DNA of 33,607 bases. It comes from Dehalococcoidales bacterium (GTDB lineage Bacteria > Chloroflexota > Dehalococcoidia > Dehalococcoidales > UBA2162). Shown here piece after piece: positions 7,710 to 15,750 of the stretch. The position numbers were made by a program, and so were the translations under genes. Under the pieces are notes generated by a model. The model ran no database searches and had not been told where the DNA came from. It worked only from the letters and a program-made list of their open reading frames with translations. The stretch's first letter is position 1; each line of letters opens with the position of its first letter. Location of the stretch: positions 1 through 33,607 of the forward strand of contig JAUYMF010000040.1 in assembly GCA_030698765.1 (NCBI GenBank), in the 5' to 3' direction.

Positions 7710-7848
7710 GCTATGCCTGTTCGTACTTCATATCAGATAAATCAATCCGGCGGACAAAGGCATACGTTTTGCCCGGCAACCATCTCAGGCGGTTAACATC
7801 CTACTGACCAGATTTAGCGTGATGGCCTGCGATTAATCTACGGACAAT

Positions 7849-9084
7849 CTATTCCCGGTAAGGTCTAACCTTGTCCGACAGGCGGAAGACAGGTTCAAAG
7901 GAACTAAAGAGGTCCAGGTACTGTTCCAGGTAACGAGTCAGCAGAAAGTGCTGTCTCACTTTCTCCCGAGCTTTTTGTCCCATCTGCTGTCTGAGGTCAG
8001 GGTCCCGGAGCAGTTGGACGATTCTATGCGCTGCTTCTTCAATAGAGGACACCAGGAAACCGTTAACTTTGTCCTCAATCTGATAACGGATCCCTCCGGT
8101 ATTCCCTCCGATGACAGCCGTTCCTTTCCACATCGCCTCAGCGACGGTTAAGCCGAACCCTTCCCTGATGGACTTCTGCAGCACCACGGCTGCCCGCCGC
8201 TGGAGAGCGTTTACCAGCGCTCCATCCTGGCGGCTCAGAATGATGATACGGTCCTCACGGGAATCGAGCAGGGAATCGTACACTTCTTCACCTTCAGGGT
8301 CATCGGTGGCTACATTACCCAGCAGCACCAGGGTGCAATCTACCTCTTTTCTCGCCATTTTGAAGGCCCGGATGACGCCTTCCGGGTCCTTCCAGCGGTC
8401 AAAGCGGGAAATCTGGACTACCAGAGGCAGATCAGTGGGAATATGGTAATGGTTCAGGCGGTTGTCTATCTCCTCTTCGGTTAGAGGTTTATTGGTGATG
8501 GCAAAAGGGTCTATCGCCGGCATGAAGAAGAGCTGGGGAGTTTCCAGCTTTTGTTTGTACTCCCTCAGGCTAAGAATAGCGGCATCATATTTCTCAATGA
8601 AAGGTACCAGGTAGTCCCACAGTTCCGGGTTAGGACTGGTCAGGTCAACGTGACAGCGCCATATCCAGGGGGAATTCTTCCGGTAGTGCTTTATCAGAGG
8701 CAGCGGCTGGGGGTCATGCACTATGATTATGTCATGGTCCAGGTGGTTCTGGATTGAGTTATCATAGACCACATCTTCATATATCTGCTTCTTTATTTGA
8801 CTCAGGTTAATTTCACCGCCCTGAAGGGCATTATGCATCTTTTTGGTTACGGAAAAGAAATCCGGCGGCCCGTGGATGGTACGCCAGCCGGTCTTGATAC
8901 CGAGACTATTCATCAGCAGGGTCAGGGGCGCCAGTAGCTGCGCGACCCCGCCGCCGTAATAGGTCGAGTTGATATTGGTTACGTGCAAACCCCGGAGCAC
9001 TTCAGCTTTCTGCCTGATACGCACTATTGCTTCAGAGCCGACAAACGGAATATAATCTTCAATCTGTACCGTTCGCGGGGGCAT
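7849..9084 (-). CDS. treT: GT4 glycosyltransferase, trehalose synthase (TreT)-like
   Basis: A 411-aa retaining GT-B glycosyltransferase. The N-terminal half has HVTNINSTYYGGGVAQLL and TGWRTIHGPPDFF, characteristic of the TreT-type trehalose glycosyltransferring synthase family (NDP-glucose plus glucose to trehalose). The C-terminal donor-binding half has VVQISRFDRWKDPEGVI and IREGFGLTVAEAMWKGTAVIGG, which contains the conserved E-x7-E of GT4. The ATG at 9084 is chosen over one at 9102 because GAGGAG lies just upstream of it. Close association with UspA and a stress-type protease gene fits a compatible-solute role. The gene symbol is by family resemblance. Confidence 0.8.
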   Translation of the reverse strand: MPPRTVQIEDYIPFVGSEAIVRIRQKAEVLRGLHVTNINSTYYGGGVAQLLAPLTLLMNSLGIKTGWRTIHGPPDFFSVTKKMHNALQGGEINLSQIKKQIYEDVVYDNSIQNHLDHDIIIVHDPQPLPLIKHYRKNSPWIWRCHVDLTSPNPELWDYLVPFIEKYDAAILSLREYKQKLETPQLFFMPAIDPFAITNKPLTEEEIDNRLNHYHIPTDLPLVVQISRFDRWKDPEGVIRAFKMARKEVDCTLVLLGNVATDDPEGEEVYDSLLDSREDRIIILSRQDGALVNALQRRAAVVLQKSIREGFGLTVAEAMWKGTAVIGGNTGGIRYQIEDKVNGFLVSSIEEAAHRIVQLLRDPDLRQQMGQKAREKVRQHFLLTRYLEQYLDLFSSFEPVFRLSDKVRPYRE

Positions 9085-9144
9085 AAAATCTCCTCTCTGC
9101 ATTCCGCGTAAACACAGGATGGCTCTATTCTGTGACGCGGGTTT

Positions 9145-10272
9145 CTAGACTTTGCGTTGCATGCCCAGTTCTTGATTGAGCTGCAGATGCCTGATGATAT
9201 CAGACCGGCTGAGTAACCCGGCGCATCGTCCTTGTTGATTAATCAGTACCTGATTAATATCGTGTTGGGCAATAAGCTTCATTGCAGTATTCAGGTTATC
9301 TTCAGGAGATACCATGTAGAGTGGATCACGGGTCATTATTTGTTCTACCGGCGTTTCCGCCCACTTATCGCGGGGTAGTTCTTTGACATCGGTTATGGTG
9401 ACAATGCCCAGCAGCTTGCCGTCCCGGCAGACTGGAACAGAGCGACCGTGGTTCTTACGAAAGATATTCCAGACAACATCTTCGACCCTGGTTTCCGGGG
9501 CGATGGTCTCCTGATCGGGGGTCATCAACTCCTTCACCTTGATGCCACTCAGGTGTTCACGCAGGGTAATCTCTCTATAACTGTTATCGGCGGCACTGCT
9601 GATAAACCAGCCGATGAAGGCAATCCACAGGCCTCCCAGGAAATCCCCGGCCAGTAAACGAAGCACGCCGAAGGCAATCAGCCCCCAGCCAAAGAAACGC
9701 CCTACCGTAGCCGCGATGTTGGTAGCCTGGATGAGGTTGCCGGTAGCGCCCCAGAGAATAGAACGAAGTACTCGCCCGCCATCCAGCGGGAAGCCGGGTA
9801 AAATGTTAAAGATGGCCAGAATCAGGTTAATCAGGGACAGATAACTGAGCATTGCTGCCAGAGGACCGTCCTGGTCTCCGGCTACCTGGGTTAACCCCCA
9901 GAAAATACCGGCCAGAGCCAGGCTGGTTAGAGGCCCCACTATGGCCATGGCAAACTCGATCCTGGGCTTTTCCGGCTCTTCTTCCAGGTTACTGACGCCA
10001 CCAAAAATGAAAAGGGTGATGCTATTGACGGACATACCTCTGGCCCGCGCCACTAAAGAGTGGGCCATCTCATGCAGCAGAACCGAGACAAAGAGAAGAA
10101 GGGCGGCCAGAATGCCCGTTATCCAGTAAGTAACCGTATCCCACCCCGGGTATGCCTGCGGAAAGAAACCCTGCGCCAGTGACCAGCTGATCAGGACAAA
10201 AATAAATATCCAGGTATAGTGAAGTCCGATATCAATGCCGGCAATGCGGAACAGGCGAAAAGAACTCTTCAT
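9145..10272 (-). CDS. Site-2 protease family M50 metalloprotease with CBS domains
   Basis: A 375-aa membrane protease. About six hydrophobic segments fill residues 1-225. The zinc-binding HEMAH motif is at residues 67-71, and the second motif NILPGFPLDGGRVLR, with the ligand Asp164, is present. Two CBS domains occupy about 245-370, the architecture of Rip3/SpoIVFB-like proteases whose activity is gated by nucleotide binding. It would cleave membrane-embedded anti-sigma factors or other regulators. AGGGAGA precedes the ATG. It sits 40 bp after the uspA-type gene and 60 bp before the trehalose gene, on the same strand. Confidence 0.9.
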   Translation of the reverse strand: MKSSFRLFRIAGIDIGLHYTWIFIFVLISWSLAQGFFPQAYPGWDTVTYWITGILAALLLFVSVLLHEMAHSLVARARGMSVNSITLFIFGGVSNLEEEPEKPRIEFAMAIVGPLTSLALAGIFWGLTQVAGDQDGPLAAMLSYLSLINLILAIFNILPGFPLDGGRVLRSILWGATGNLIQATNIAATVGRFFGWGLIAFGVLRLLAGDFLGGLWIAFIGWFISSAADNSYREITLREHLSGIKVKELMTPDQETIAPETRVEDVVWNIFRKNHGRSVPVCRDGKLLGIVTITDVKELPRDKWAETPVEQIMTRDPLYMVSPEDNLNTAMKLIAQHDINQVLINQQGRCAGLLSRSDIIRHLQLNQELGMQRKV

Positions 10273-10312
10273 GGATTTCTCCCTTTAACAATGCTATTCT
10301 CCAGCGCCGGAG

Positions 10313-10780
10313 TTACGTCTCCATTTTTCTTGGTTTTATTATCAGAACCGGTAAGCCTGATTGTCTAAGCACGTGGTCAGCGACACTGCCGAAAATAACA
10401 CGTCCCAGACCACTGTGCCCGTGTGTGGCCAGAGCGATGAGGTTAATATTTTCCTTCTGCGCGTAGTTAATGATAGTCTCACCGGCCTGTCCCTGCAAGA
10501 CGACACAGGTTACATCCAGTCCTTTCTCCTGCAACGACTTGGCTATTTTCTCCAGGTAGACTCTGGCCTCGGTCTCCAGCCTCTGAGCTTCTTCCCGTAT
10601 CAGGTCGGCGCCTACTACGGACGCTTCAGATGCCTCCGCAGCCGCGATATTGCTGGATATGGAGAACGCTTGAAGGAGTATTACTTTGCTATTAAAGTGC
10701 GTTGCCTGTTCTATCGCGTAGGGTAGAATCTGTTCAGCAAGATTGGAACCGTCCAGGCAAACCAGAATTTTATCAAACAT
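10313..10780 (-). CDS. Universal stress protein (UspA family)
   Basis: A 155-aa single Usp domain. It starts MFDKILVCLDGSNLAEQ and ends with the ATP-binding signature THGHSGLGRVIFGSVADHVL, so it is probably an ATP-binding member. The start at 10780 is chosen over the in-frame start at 10825 because AGGGAGG lies 10 nt before it and Usp homology begins there. It is followed by the protease and glycosyltransferase genes on the same strand, in line with a stress-response operon. Confidence 0.92.
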   Translation of the reverse strand: MFDKILVCLDGSNLAEQILPYAIEQATHFNSKVILLQAFSISSNIAAAEASEASVVGADLIREEAQRLETEARVYLEKIAKSLQEKGLDVTCVVLQGQAGETIINYAQKENINLIALATHGHSGLGRVIFGSVADHVLRQSGLPVLIIKPRKMET

Positions 10781-10893
10781 TTTGCTAAGCCTCCCTGAAT
10801 AATCGCTTATTGGATTATAGCACAAACCGCGTCAATAATACCCCGCGCATACGGCTCCAGTTGATTTATTTTTGCCTGGGCCCCGGCTCAACG

Positions 10894-11118
10894 CTATTTG
10901 GTGATCTTGAATCCCTTCTCTTCCAGTTGCCTGATAACCTCGGACAGGTCTTTACCCTGTTTCTGGCAGCCCTGCGGTATAGTGGTAACCCTGCCCAGTG
11001 TGTTTCGGGCGATACTATTAGCTACGCCCAGGAAGCCCAGTTCTTTAAGGGTACTGATAAGCTCCGGATAGGCTTCGGTCAGTTCATAAACGCTTTTATT
11101 GAGATCAATCTCTTTCAT
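10894..11118 (-). CDS. DUF1858-domain small protein
   Basis: A 74-aa cytoplasmic protein beginning MKEIDLNKSVYELTEAYPEL and containing LKELGFLGVANSIARNTLGR, the typical DUF1858/ScdA N-terminal-like helical domain. The start at 11118 is supported by GGAGAAG upstream and by homology. Its first 14 bases overlap the end of the DUF438-hemerythrin-PAS gene, showing coupling. Domains of this kind often occur next to, or fused with, hemerythrin/DUF438 proteins and hybrid-cluster or Fe-S repair proteins. The function is unproven; a redox or nitric-oxide stress role is inferred from context. Confidence 0.82.
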   Translation of the reverse strand: MKEIDLNKSVYELTEAYPELISTLKELGFLGVANSIARNTLGRVTTIPQGCQKQGKDLSEVIRQLEEKGFKITK

Positions 11119-12328
11119 CGAGTAGTTTCTTCTCCCCCTCCAGAGATTTGATGCCACTGACGTCCTGCGTAACTTCCAGAGTCCCCACGTACTGTCCCTT
11201 ATTGTCCCTGATGGCAAAATACCTTATGTAGACCAATTTGCCCTGGAGGTTCATCCAGAAATCATAAACATCCTTCTTTCCTTCCTTGAATGCGGTGAGT
11301 ATCTTCTCCACGACGTCTACACTCTGCGGCGGGTGGCAGTTCTGCACCTTCCGCCCGATGATGGCCCTGGTGCGGCGAAAAATCCGGTCTTTGCCTTCCG
11401 AGAAATAGCGAACGGTATCCTCCCGGTCGACAAAGGTCAGGTCTACCGGCAGGACATTGAGGAGAGGCATTAGTTCATCCAGCCTTATTGTCCCGGTCGG
11501 CAATGAAATGGTGTTGTCCTGAAATATAACTTCTTCAAGTAACGCCGCCTGGAGTTTGTTCACCAGGACAGACGTTTCCTCCGGTTTCTGGATAAAAACA
11601 TAGCCGATGTCATCGCTCTCTCTCAGTATCTCCACCCAATCAGTGGCATCAAGTTTTTCCAGTGAGGTCGGGAACAGGATGTTTTCCTCCTTAAAAATCA
11701 TTCCCAGGACTTCTTCAATAAGCGGATCAAGCGCCCGGTTACGGTACTCATTTAGGTCTTCCGCACTGGCAATATCGTCGATTTCGCTTAAGGCTGTCTT
11801 CATCAGGTCCCTGATTTCATTATCTTTACCCCACATCACTTTTGAAGGGCCCATAAAGCCCTGTCTTTCCAGGAACGGAAAAAGGAGCTGCTCTTTTCTT
11901 TCGTAGTGAAGCTCGATTCCCCGCAGCTGCTCCAGCAGCCCTTTCAGCTTCCTGATTAAAGCGGATAGGTCGTAGCCTTCTTTTTGCTCGGCGGCTGCTT
12001 TGAGCGAGTTAATCAGCTTTTCAATTTCCCGGTTTTCCAGCTTGAAAAGATAGACCGGATGGGAGGGGAACGTTTCATCAGCCGGGGATTTCTCCAAGGC
12101 GGATTGAAAGATCAGGGCATGGACATTGCAGAACTTTTTTATCTCTTCCGGCGATAGGCCGTCATTGATGAGGGACTGCTCTATCTCGGCAATCTCGGTG
12201 GAGGTGACGTTGCCTATTTCTTTTTCAAACCTGTTCTTGGCTTCCTCAGCGGATAAACCCCGGTGAAGCTGAAGGATGATGTCCTTCATTACTTCTTTTC
12301 TGGATTCCCTGGCAGCGGACTCAGTCAT
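11105..12328 (-). CDS. DUF438 / hemerythrin-like / PAS protein
   Basis: This 407-aa protein has three recognisable parts. An N-terminal DUF438 segment (about 10-80) reads LHRGLSAEEAKNRFEKEIG and DGLSPEEIKKFCNVHA. A hemerythrin-like HHE helical bundle (about 95-245) has HPVYLFKLENREIEKL and ELHYERKEQLLFPFLERQG, with His/Glu residues suited to a di-iron site. A C-terminal PAS domain (about 275-395) has LPVDLTFVDREDTVRYFSEG and IGRKVQNCHPP. Such proteins are thought to sense oxygen, nitric oxide or redox state. It heads the stress group and overlaps the DUF1858 gene by 14 bp. Confidence 0.87.
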   Translation of the reverse strand: MTESAARESRKEVMKDIILQLHRGLSAEEAKNRFEKEIGNVTSTEIAEIEQSLINDGLSPEEIKKFCNVHALIFQSALEKSPADETFPSHPVYLFKLENREIEKLINSLKAAAEQKEGYDLSALIRKLKGLLEQLRGIELHYERKEQLLFPFLERQGFMGPSKVMWGKDNEIRDLMKTALSEIDDIASAEDLNEYRNRALDPLIEEVLGMIFKEENILFPTSLEKLDATDWVEILRESDDIGYVFIQKPEETSVLVNKLQAALLEEVIFQDNTISLPTGTIRLDELMPLLNVLPVDLTFVDREDTVRYFSEGKDRIFRRTRAIIGRKVQNCHPPQSVDVVEKILTAFKEGKKDVYDFWMNLQGKLVYIRYFAIRDNKGQYVGTLEVTQDVSGIKSLEGEKKLLDERD

Positions 12329-12499
12329 ATCTTACCTCCGGTACTAGCAGTAGCTATCTTCGAAAAGTATATTGCTACTGAGTAAGCGGGTCAAGTTCAA
12401 GAGGAAAATTGTGTTAGCAAAATAAGCGCTTTACTCTGGCGGCGGAGGGAAGCCAGGGTATGTGTTGCTGGCAGTCTTGCGAAAACCTTAAGGTAGTTT

Positions 12500-12523
12500 G
12501 GGGGCTGCGCATATGCAGCCCCC
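12500..12523. terminator. 9-bp GC-rich hairpin after the amidohydrolase gene
   Basis: GGGGGCTGC and GCAGCCCCC pair perfectly with a 6-nt loop, starting 10 bp beyond the amidohydrolase stop codon. On the plus strand it is followed by TTTCTT, but on the minus strand, where the gene lies, there is no T-run. It may act as an mRNA 3'-end stabiliser or a factor-dependent terminator. Confidence 0.45.
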
Positions 12524-12532
12524 TTTCTTACG

Positions 12533-13507
12533 CTAAGTGCCGACGCGGCGGCTGAGGGCAAGGGCGTTGCCACCCAGTATCCCGGACTTTATCTCCGCGG
12601 GTAGATCCATGGACTGGACTGTATTCAGGGTATGCTCTACACCCGTTTCAAGGCCGTAGGGAACATCAGTGCCGAATATCAGATGGTTGCCGCCAACACG
12701 CTTGTAGGCCAGCATCAGCGAATCGGTATCGGTAAGCGCCGTATCATAGTAGAGCTGCTTCAGGTATTCAGTAGGCGGCGCACTGATATGGTCATGGCTG
12801 GGCGGACGGTTGCCCATATAGGGCATGTTGATACGCCACCAGATGTAGGGGATTGTCCCTCCGGCGTGGCTGAGGATGAAAGAGACGTCAGGACACTGCG
12901 CCAGGACTCCTGTATAGGCCATGCGGATGAAGGCGAGCGAGGTATCATAAGGGAAGCCCAGTATCATAAACATGAAATATTCCCGCAACGCCTCGTCCGA
13001 AGCCCTGGGCGCAATAGGGTGGACGTGCACAACCGTTTTCAATTTATTGGCTTCCTCAAAGAATGGCCGGAATTCGGGCGCATCGAGTGGTTTCCCATCA
13101 TAGTTAGACTGCAGGCAAATGCCGTGAAGACCAAGGTCTTTGAGCGCCCGCTTCATCTCATCAATGGCCGCATCGCCATGGGCCAGAGGAATATCGGCGA
13201 AGGCCATGTATTTGCCAGGGTAGCGCTGGCAAACAGCTGCAAGATAATCATTAGCCGTCCGTGCCACGGTAAGAACATGCGGAGATGACTGCGGAAGCTC
13301 TTTCACCCCGACGTAATACGGCGGCGTCCGGAAAGAGAACCACAGAACGTCTACGCCCTTCTTTTGGGCGATTTCCAGTTGTTCCTCCTCCGTGAGCATT
13401 CTTTCACGTTTGAAAATATCAGGTATCGGGATGGCAGCGCCAATCGCCTTGGCCAGGTTCGGGCTGATTACATGATAATGGGCATCAATAACCTTATTAT
13501 CTGGCAT
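12533..13507 (-). CDS. Amidohydrolase family 2 protein (ACMSD-like)
   Basis: A 324-aa TIM-barrel metal-dependent hydrolase or decarboxylase. The first metal ligands are in IDAHYHVISP (His10, His12), followed by TVVHVHPIAPRA, the histidine in FILSHAGGTIPY and the final Asp in LIFGTDVPYG. These match the amidohydrolase-2 group, which contains 2-amino-3-carboxymuconate semialdehyde decarboxylase and resorcylate-type decarboxylases. A non-hydrolytic decarboxylase of an aromatic-derived acid is therefore as likely as a hydrolase. AAGGAG lies before the ATG. Hairpins on both sides (12500-12523 and 13627-13658) suggest it is a separate transcript. Confidence 0.86.
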   Translation of the reverse strand: MPDNKVIDAHYHVISPNLAKAIGAAIPIPDIFKRERMLTEEEQLEIAQKKGVDVLWFSFRTPPYYVGVKELPQSSPHVLTVARTANDYLAAVCQRYPGKYMAFADIPLAHGDAAIDEMKRALKDLGLHGICLQSNYDGKPLDAPEFRPFFEEANKLKTVVHVHPIAPRASDEALREYFMFMILGFPYDTSLAFIRMAYTGVLAQCPDVSFILSHAGGTIPYIWWRINMPYMGNRPPSHDHISAPPTEYLKQLYYDTALTDTDSLMLAYKRVGGNHLIFGTDVPYGLETGVEHTLNTVQSMDLPAEIKSGILGGNALALSRRVGT

Positions 13508-13626
13508 CTCAATCTCCTTCGTTGATGGATTTGAATTGATATTGCATGATACCGCCGTGATACCTGGTTGTCAACCCTGAGTTAGCTGCTGCCCGGGCTT
13601 TTCTCCAGGGTATAGCATTACTGCAA

Positions 13627-13658
13627 AAGGGGTTGGAGGTTATAACCTCCAACCCCTT
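13627..13658 (-). terminator. Perfect 32-bp palindrome, terminator of the substrate-binding protein gene
   Basis: AAGGGGTTGGAGGTTA is followed directly by its own reverse complement. On the minus strand the stem ends in four Ts (CCCCTTTTGC), 30 bp past the stop codon of the substrate-binding lipoprotein. This fits an intrinsic terminator separating that gene from the amidohydrolase gene. Confidence 0.7.
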
Positions 13659-13688
13659 CTTCCTGTTTTCTATCTCCCGGTACAGGTA

Positions 13689-15563
13689 TCAGTAGCCCAT
13701 TGACTGCTTTAGTTCACGGTCAAGCCAGATGTACTGGGTAAAGCCAAAACGGTCAGTAGCGCCGAACATGTCTTCGCCGCTGTAACCCCTGACCCAGGGC
13801 CACCAGACGGTATAGCTCAGCGGTGATGGCATGGGTATGTAGTACGCCTGTTCAATCATGCGGGGAACAAGCTTGCCGAACTCTGGATAAGCTTTGCTAT
13901 CGTCAATCATGAAGTATTTGGCAAACTCGATGATTCCCTTGTTAATCTCGGGGTCGTCGACCATGCTGGAGTTGCTCAGGTCGTCAATCCGCCATTCATG
14001 CCAGGAATAGGGAGCGGCCATGCTGTCCCAGAAGCCTTCCGTATGAGTCCTGTTTTTCTCGATAGAGGTGTAAACGCCCTTCTCTTTCACCGCCAGTTCC
14101 ACGTCGACACCAATCTGGGCCATATAGAACTTGAACAGGGACGCCAGGTCGACATCGGCTTCCATCAGGATCACCTCCATCTTGAAGCCATTGGGGTAGC
14201 CGGCTTCAGCTAGGAGCTGTTTCGCTTTGTTCGGGTTGTAGGTGTAAAGCTCGCGGGCTGATGCGGGTAGCTCATCGAAGGGGATACTTGCCCCGAGGGA
14301 TATCCACATCGGGTCGGCATCGACCGGATAGTTGTAGATATCAGCCTCTCCTCCGTAGTAATCCTTCCTTATCGTCTCACGGTCGACGGCCATAAACATT
14401 GCCTGCCTGACACTGACGTCATACCATGGTAGGTCCGGGTTGTCCCCTCTGAGACCTACCATGGGAGCGCGCTGGTGAGCGCCGTTATACTTCATGCCGG
14501 GGTTGCCCTGCAACAGGCTCACCGCTTCTTCACGCAACAGACCGGCCCGTTCACCGAGGTGGTCGAGCTTGCCGGTGCGTAGCGCCGCCATCTGGGTTGA
14601 GCGGTCCGGGATGTAAAGCCATCTCAGGGTATCGATATAGGGTATCTGGTTGCCCTTGCCCGGGCCGACGGGGTCTGGCTGCCAGTAGGTGGGGTTCCTG
14701 ACGAAGGTAGTGCTGACTCCATCAACGTAATCGGTAATCATAAACGGGCCAGTGCCGACATGGTTCCGCGCGTCATTCATATTGAAATTGCGGGCGACCT
14801 CTGGAGGGTATATGTTCATGGATTGCGCCGTCCATTTGAAGAGAGAACCCAGACCGGCGGGCTGGGCCTTGATTTCCACCGTCCACTTGTCCAGGGCCTT
14901 GATGGATAATGGCTGCTCCTCGGCGGTAAGTCTGGCCGCAGCGTAGGGTTTGCTCACATAGCCGCCGTCATCTTCAGGTAACCAGCCGAAGCCTCGCAGA
15001 AAAGCATACTCGGCGTCATAAGCGTCGGCTTCACGGCCGCCAGCAAGACGGCTGGACTCGCTCAGCGGGTTCAGCCCGTAGTGATTGCCCTTACGGATGT
15101 GGTAAACAATGGTATCGTCGCCGACTATGTCCCAGCTCTCGGCGAAGGCGCCAATCATGTGGAGTGCCGAAACAATAATGGTGACGCCCTCAACTTCGCC
15201 CGCGCCGTAACCACCGGCCTTGCCCAGTGCCCAGTCCGCCATCATCATCGCTTCAGCGACCTGGGCGTAGTGTTGGGGAGTGGAGCGGCCGCGCAGGGCG
15301 TCATCAAAGGCTTTCTGTTCTATCTTCCACATGGTAAACGTCCCGCCGTACTGGGGTACGTCTGATGTCGTCGGCGTGGTTGGTGCTGTCGGTGCGGTTG
15401 GGGTTATCGGTGTTATCGGGACTATGGGGGTTGTCGGTGTGGTGGGTGTAGTGGGTGTGGTTGGAGCGGTCGGCGTCGTCGGTGCTGCGGGGCCGCAGGC
15501 GGCCAGCAACATGGCTAACGCTAACAGGCAACTAATTCCAAGCCACATACCTTTCCTCTTCAT
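13689..15563 (-). CDS. ABC transporter substrate-binding lipoprotein, family 5 (peptide/solute type)
   Basis: A 624-aa extracytoplasmic solute-binding protein. A lipoprotein signal peptide ends with LLAAC (lipidated Cys23). A low-complexity Pro/Thr linker of about 40 residues (27-66) then tethers the SBP_bac_5 domain. The domain is recognised from the N-terminal YGGTF strand, NHVGTGPFMITDYVDG, and the C-terminal half with QAMFMAVDRETIRKDYYGG and ELYTYNPNKAKQLLAEAGYPNGFK. It would capture a peptide or another organic solute. No permease or ATPase genes adjoin it, so it is an orphan that must share or borrow a transporter. AAGGAGG precedes the ATG. Confidence 0.9.
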   Translation of the reverse strand: MKRKGMWLGISCLLALAMLLAACGPAAPTTPTAPTTPTTPTTPTTPIVPITPITPTAPTAPTTPTTSDVPQYGGTFTMWKIEQKAFDDALRGRSTPQHYAQVAEAMMMADWALGKAGGYGAGEVEGVTIIVSALHMIGAFAESWDIVGDDTIVYHIRKGNHYGLNPLSESSRLAGGREADAYDAEYAFLRGFGWLPEDDGGYVSKPYAAARLTAEEQPLSIKALDKWTVEIKAQPAGLGSLFKWTAQSMNIYPPEVARNFNMNDARNHVGTGPFMITDYVDGVSTTFVRNPTYWQPDPVGPGKGNQIPYIDTLRWLYIPDRSTQMAALRTGKLDHLGERAGLLREEAVSLLQGNPGMKYNGAHQRAPMVGLRGDNPDLPWYDVSVRQAMFMAVDRETIRKDYYGGEADIYNYPVDADPMWISLGASIPFDELPASARELYTYNPNKAKQLLAEAGYPNGFKMEVILMEADVDLASLFKFYMAQIGVDVELAVKEKGVYTSIEKNRTHTEGFWDSMAAPYSWHEWRIDDLSNSSMVDDPEINKGIIEFAKYFMIDDSKAYPEFGKLVPRMIEQAYYIPMPSPLSYTVWWPWVRGYSGEDMFGATDRFGFTQYIWLDRELKQSMGY

Positions 15564-15750
15564 CCAGTTTCCTCCTTTATATTATATAAAGATTACTCAA
15601 CCAGCTCATTTGACTGACCTCTCAGGATATTAATTAATCCTTTTGCCATCTTCTGCCGGTTTGCTGAAGCTGGTGTGCATTCCCAACTCTTTATAGTTTA
15701 TGTTTATCGCTTTGTCAAGTCTACGCACATCTTTCTTATTACAGTCTTTA

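Noticed and set aside
15360-15500. Short GGT-rich periodic repeats that could suggest a CRISPR or tandem-repeat locus
   Set aside because: They are codon-level repeats of Pro and Thr in the linker of the substrate-binding lipoprotein; there are no constant repeat/spacer units.
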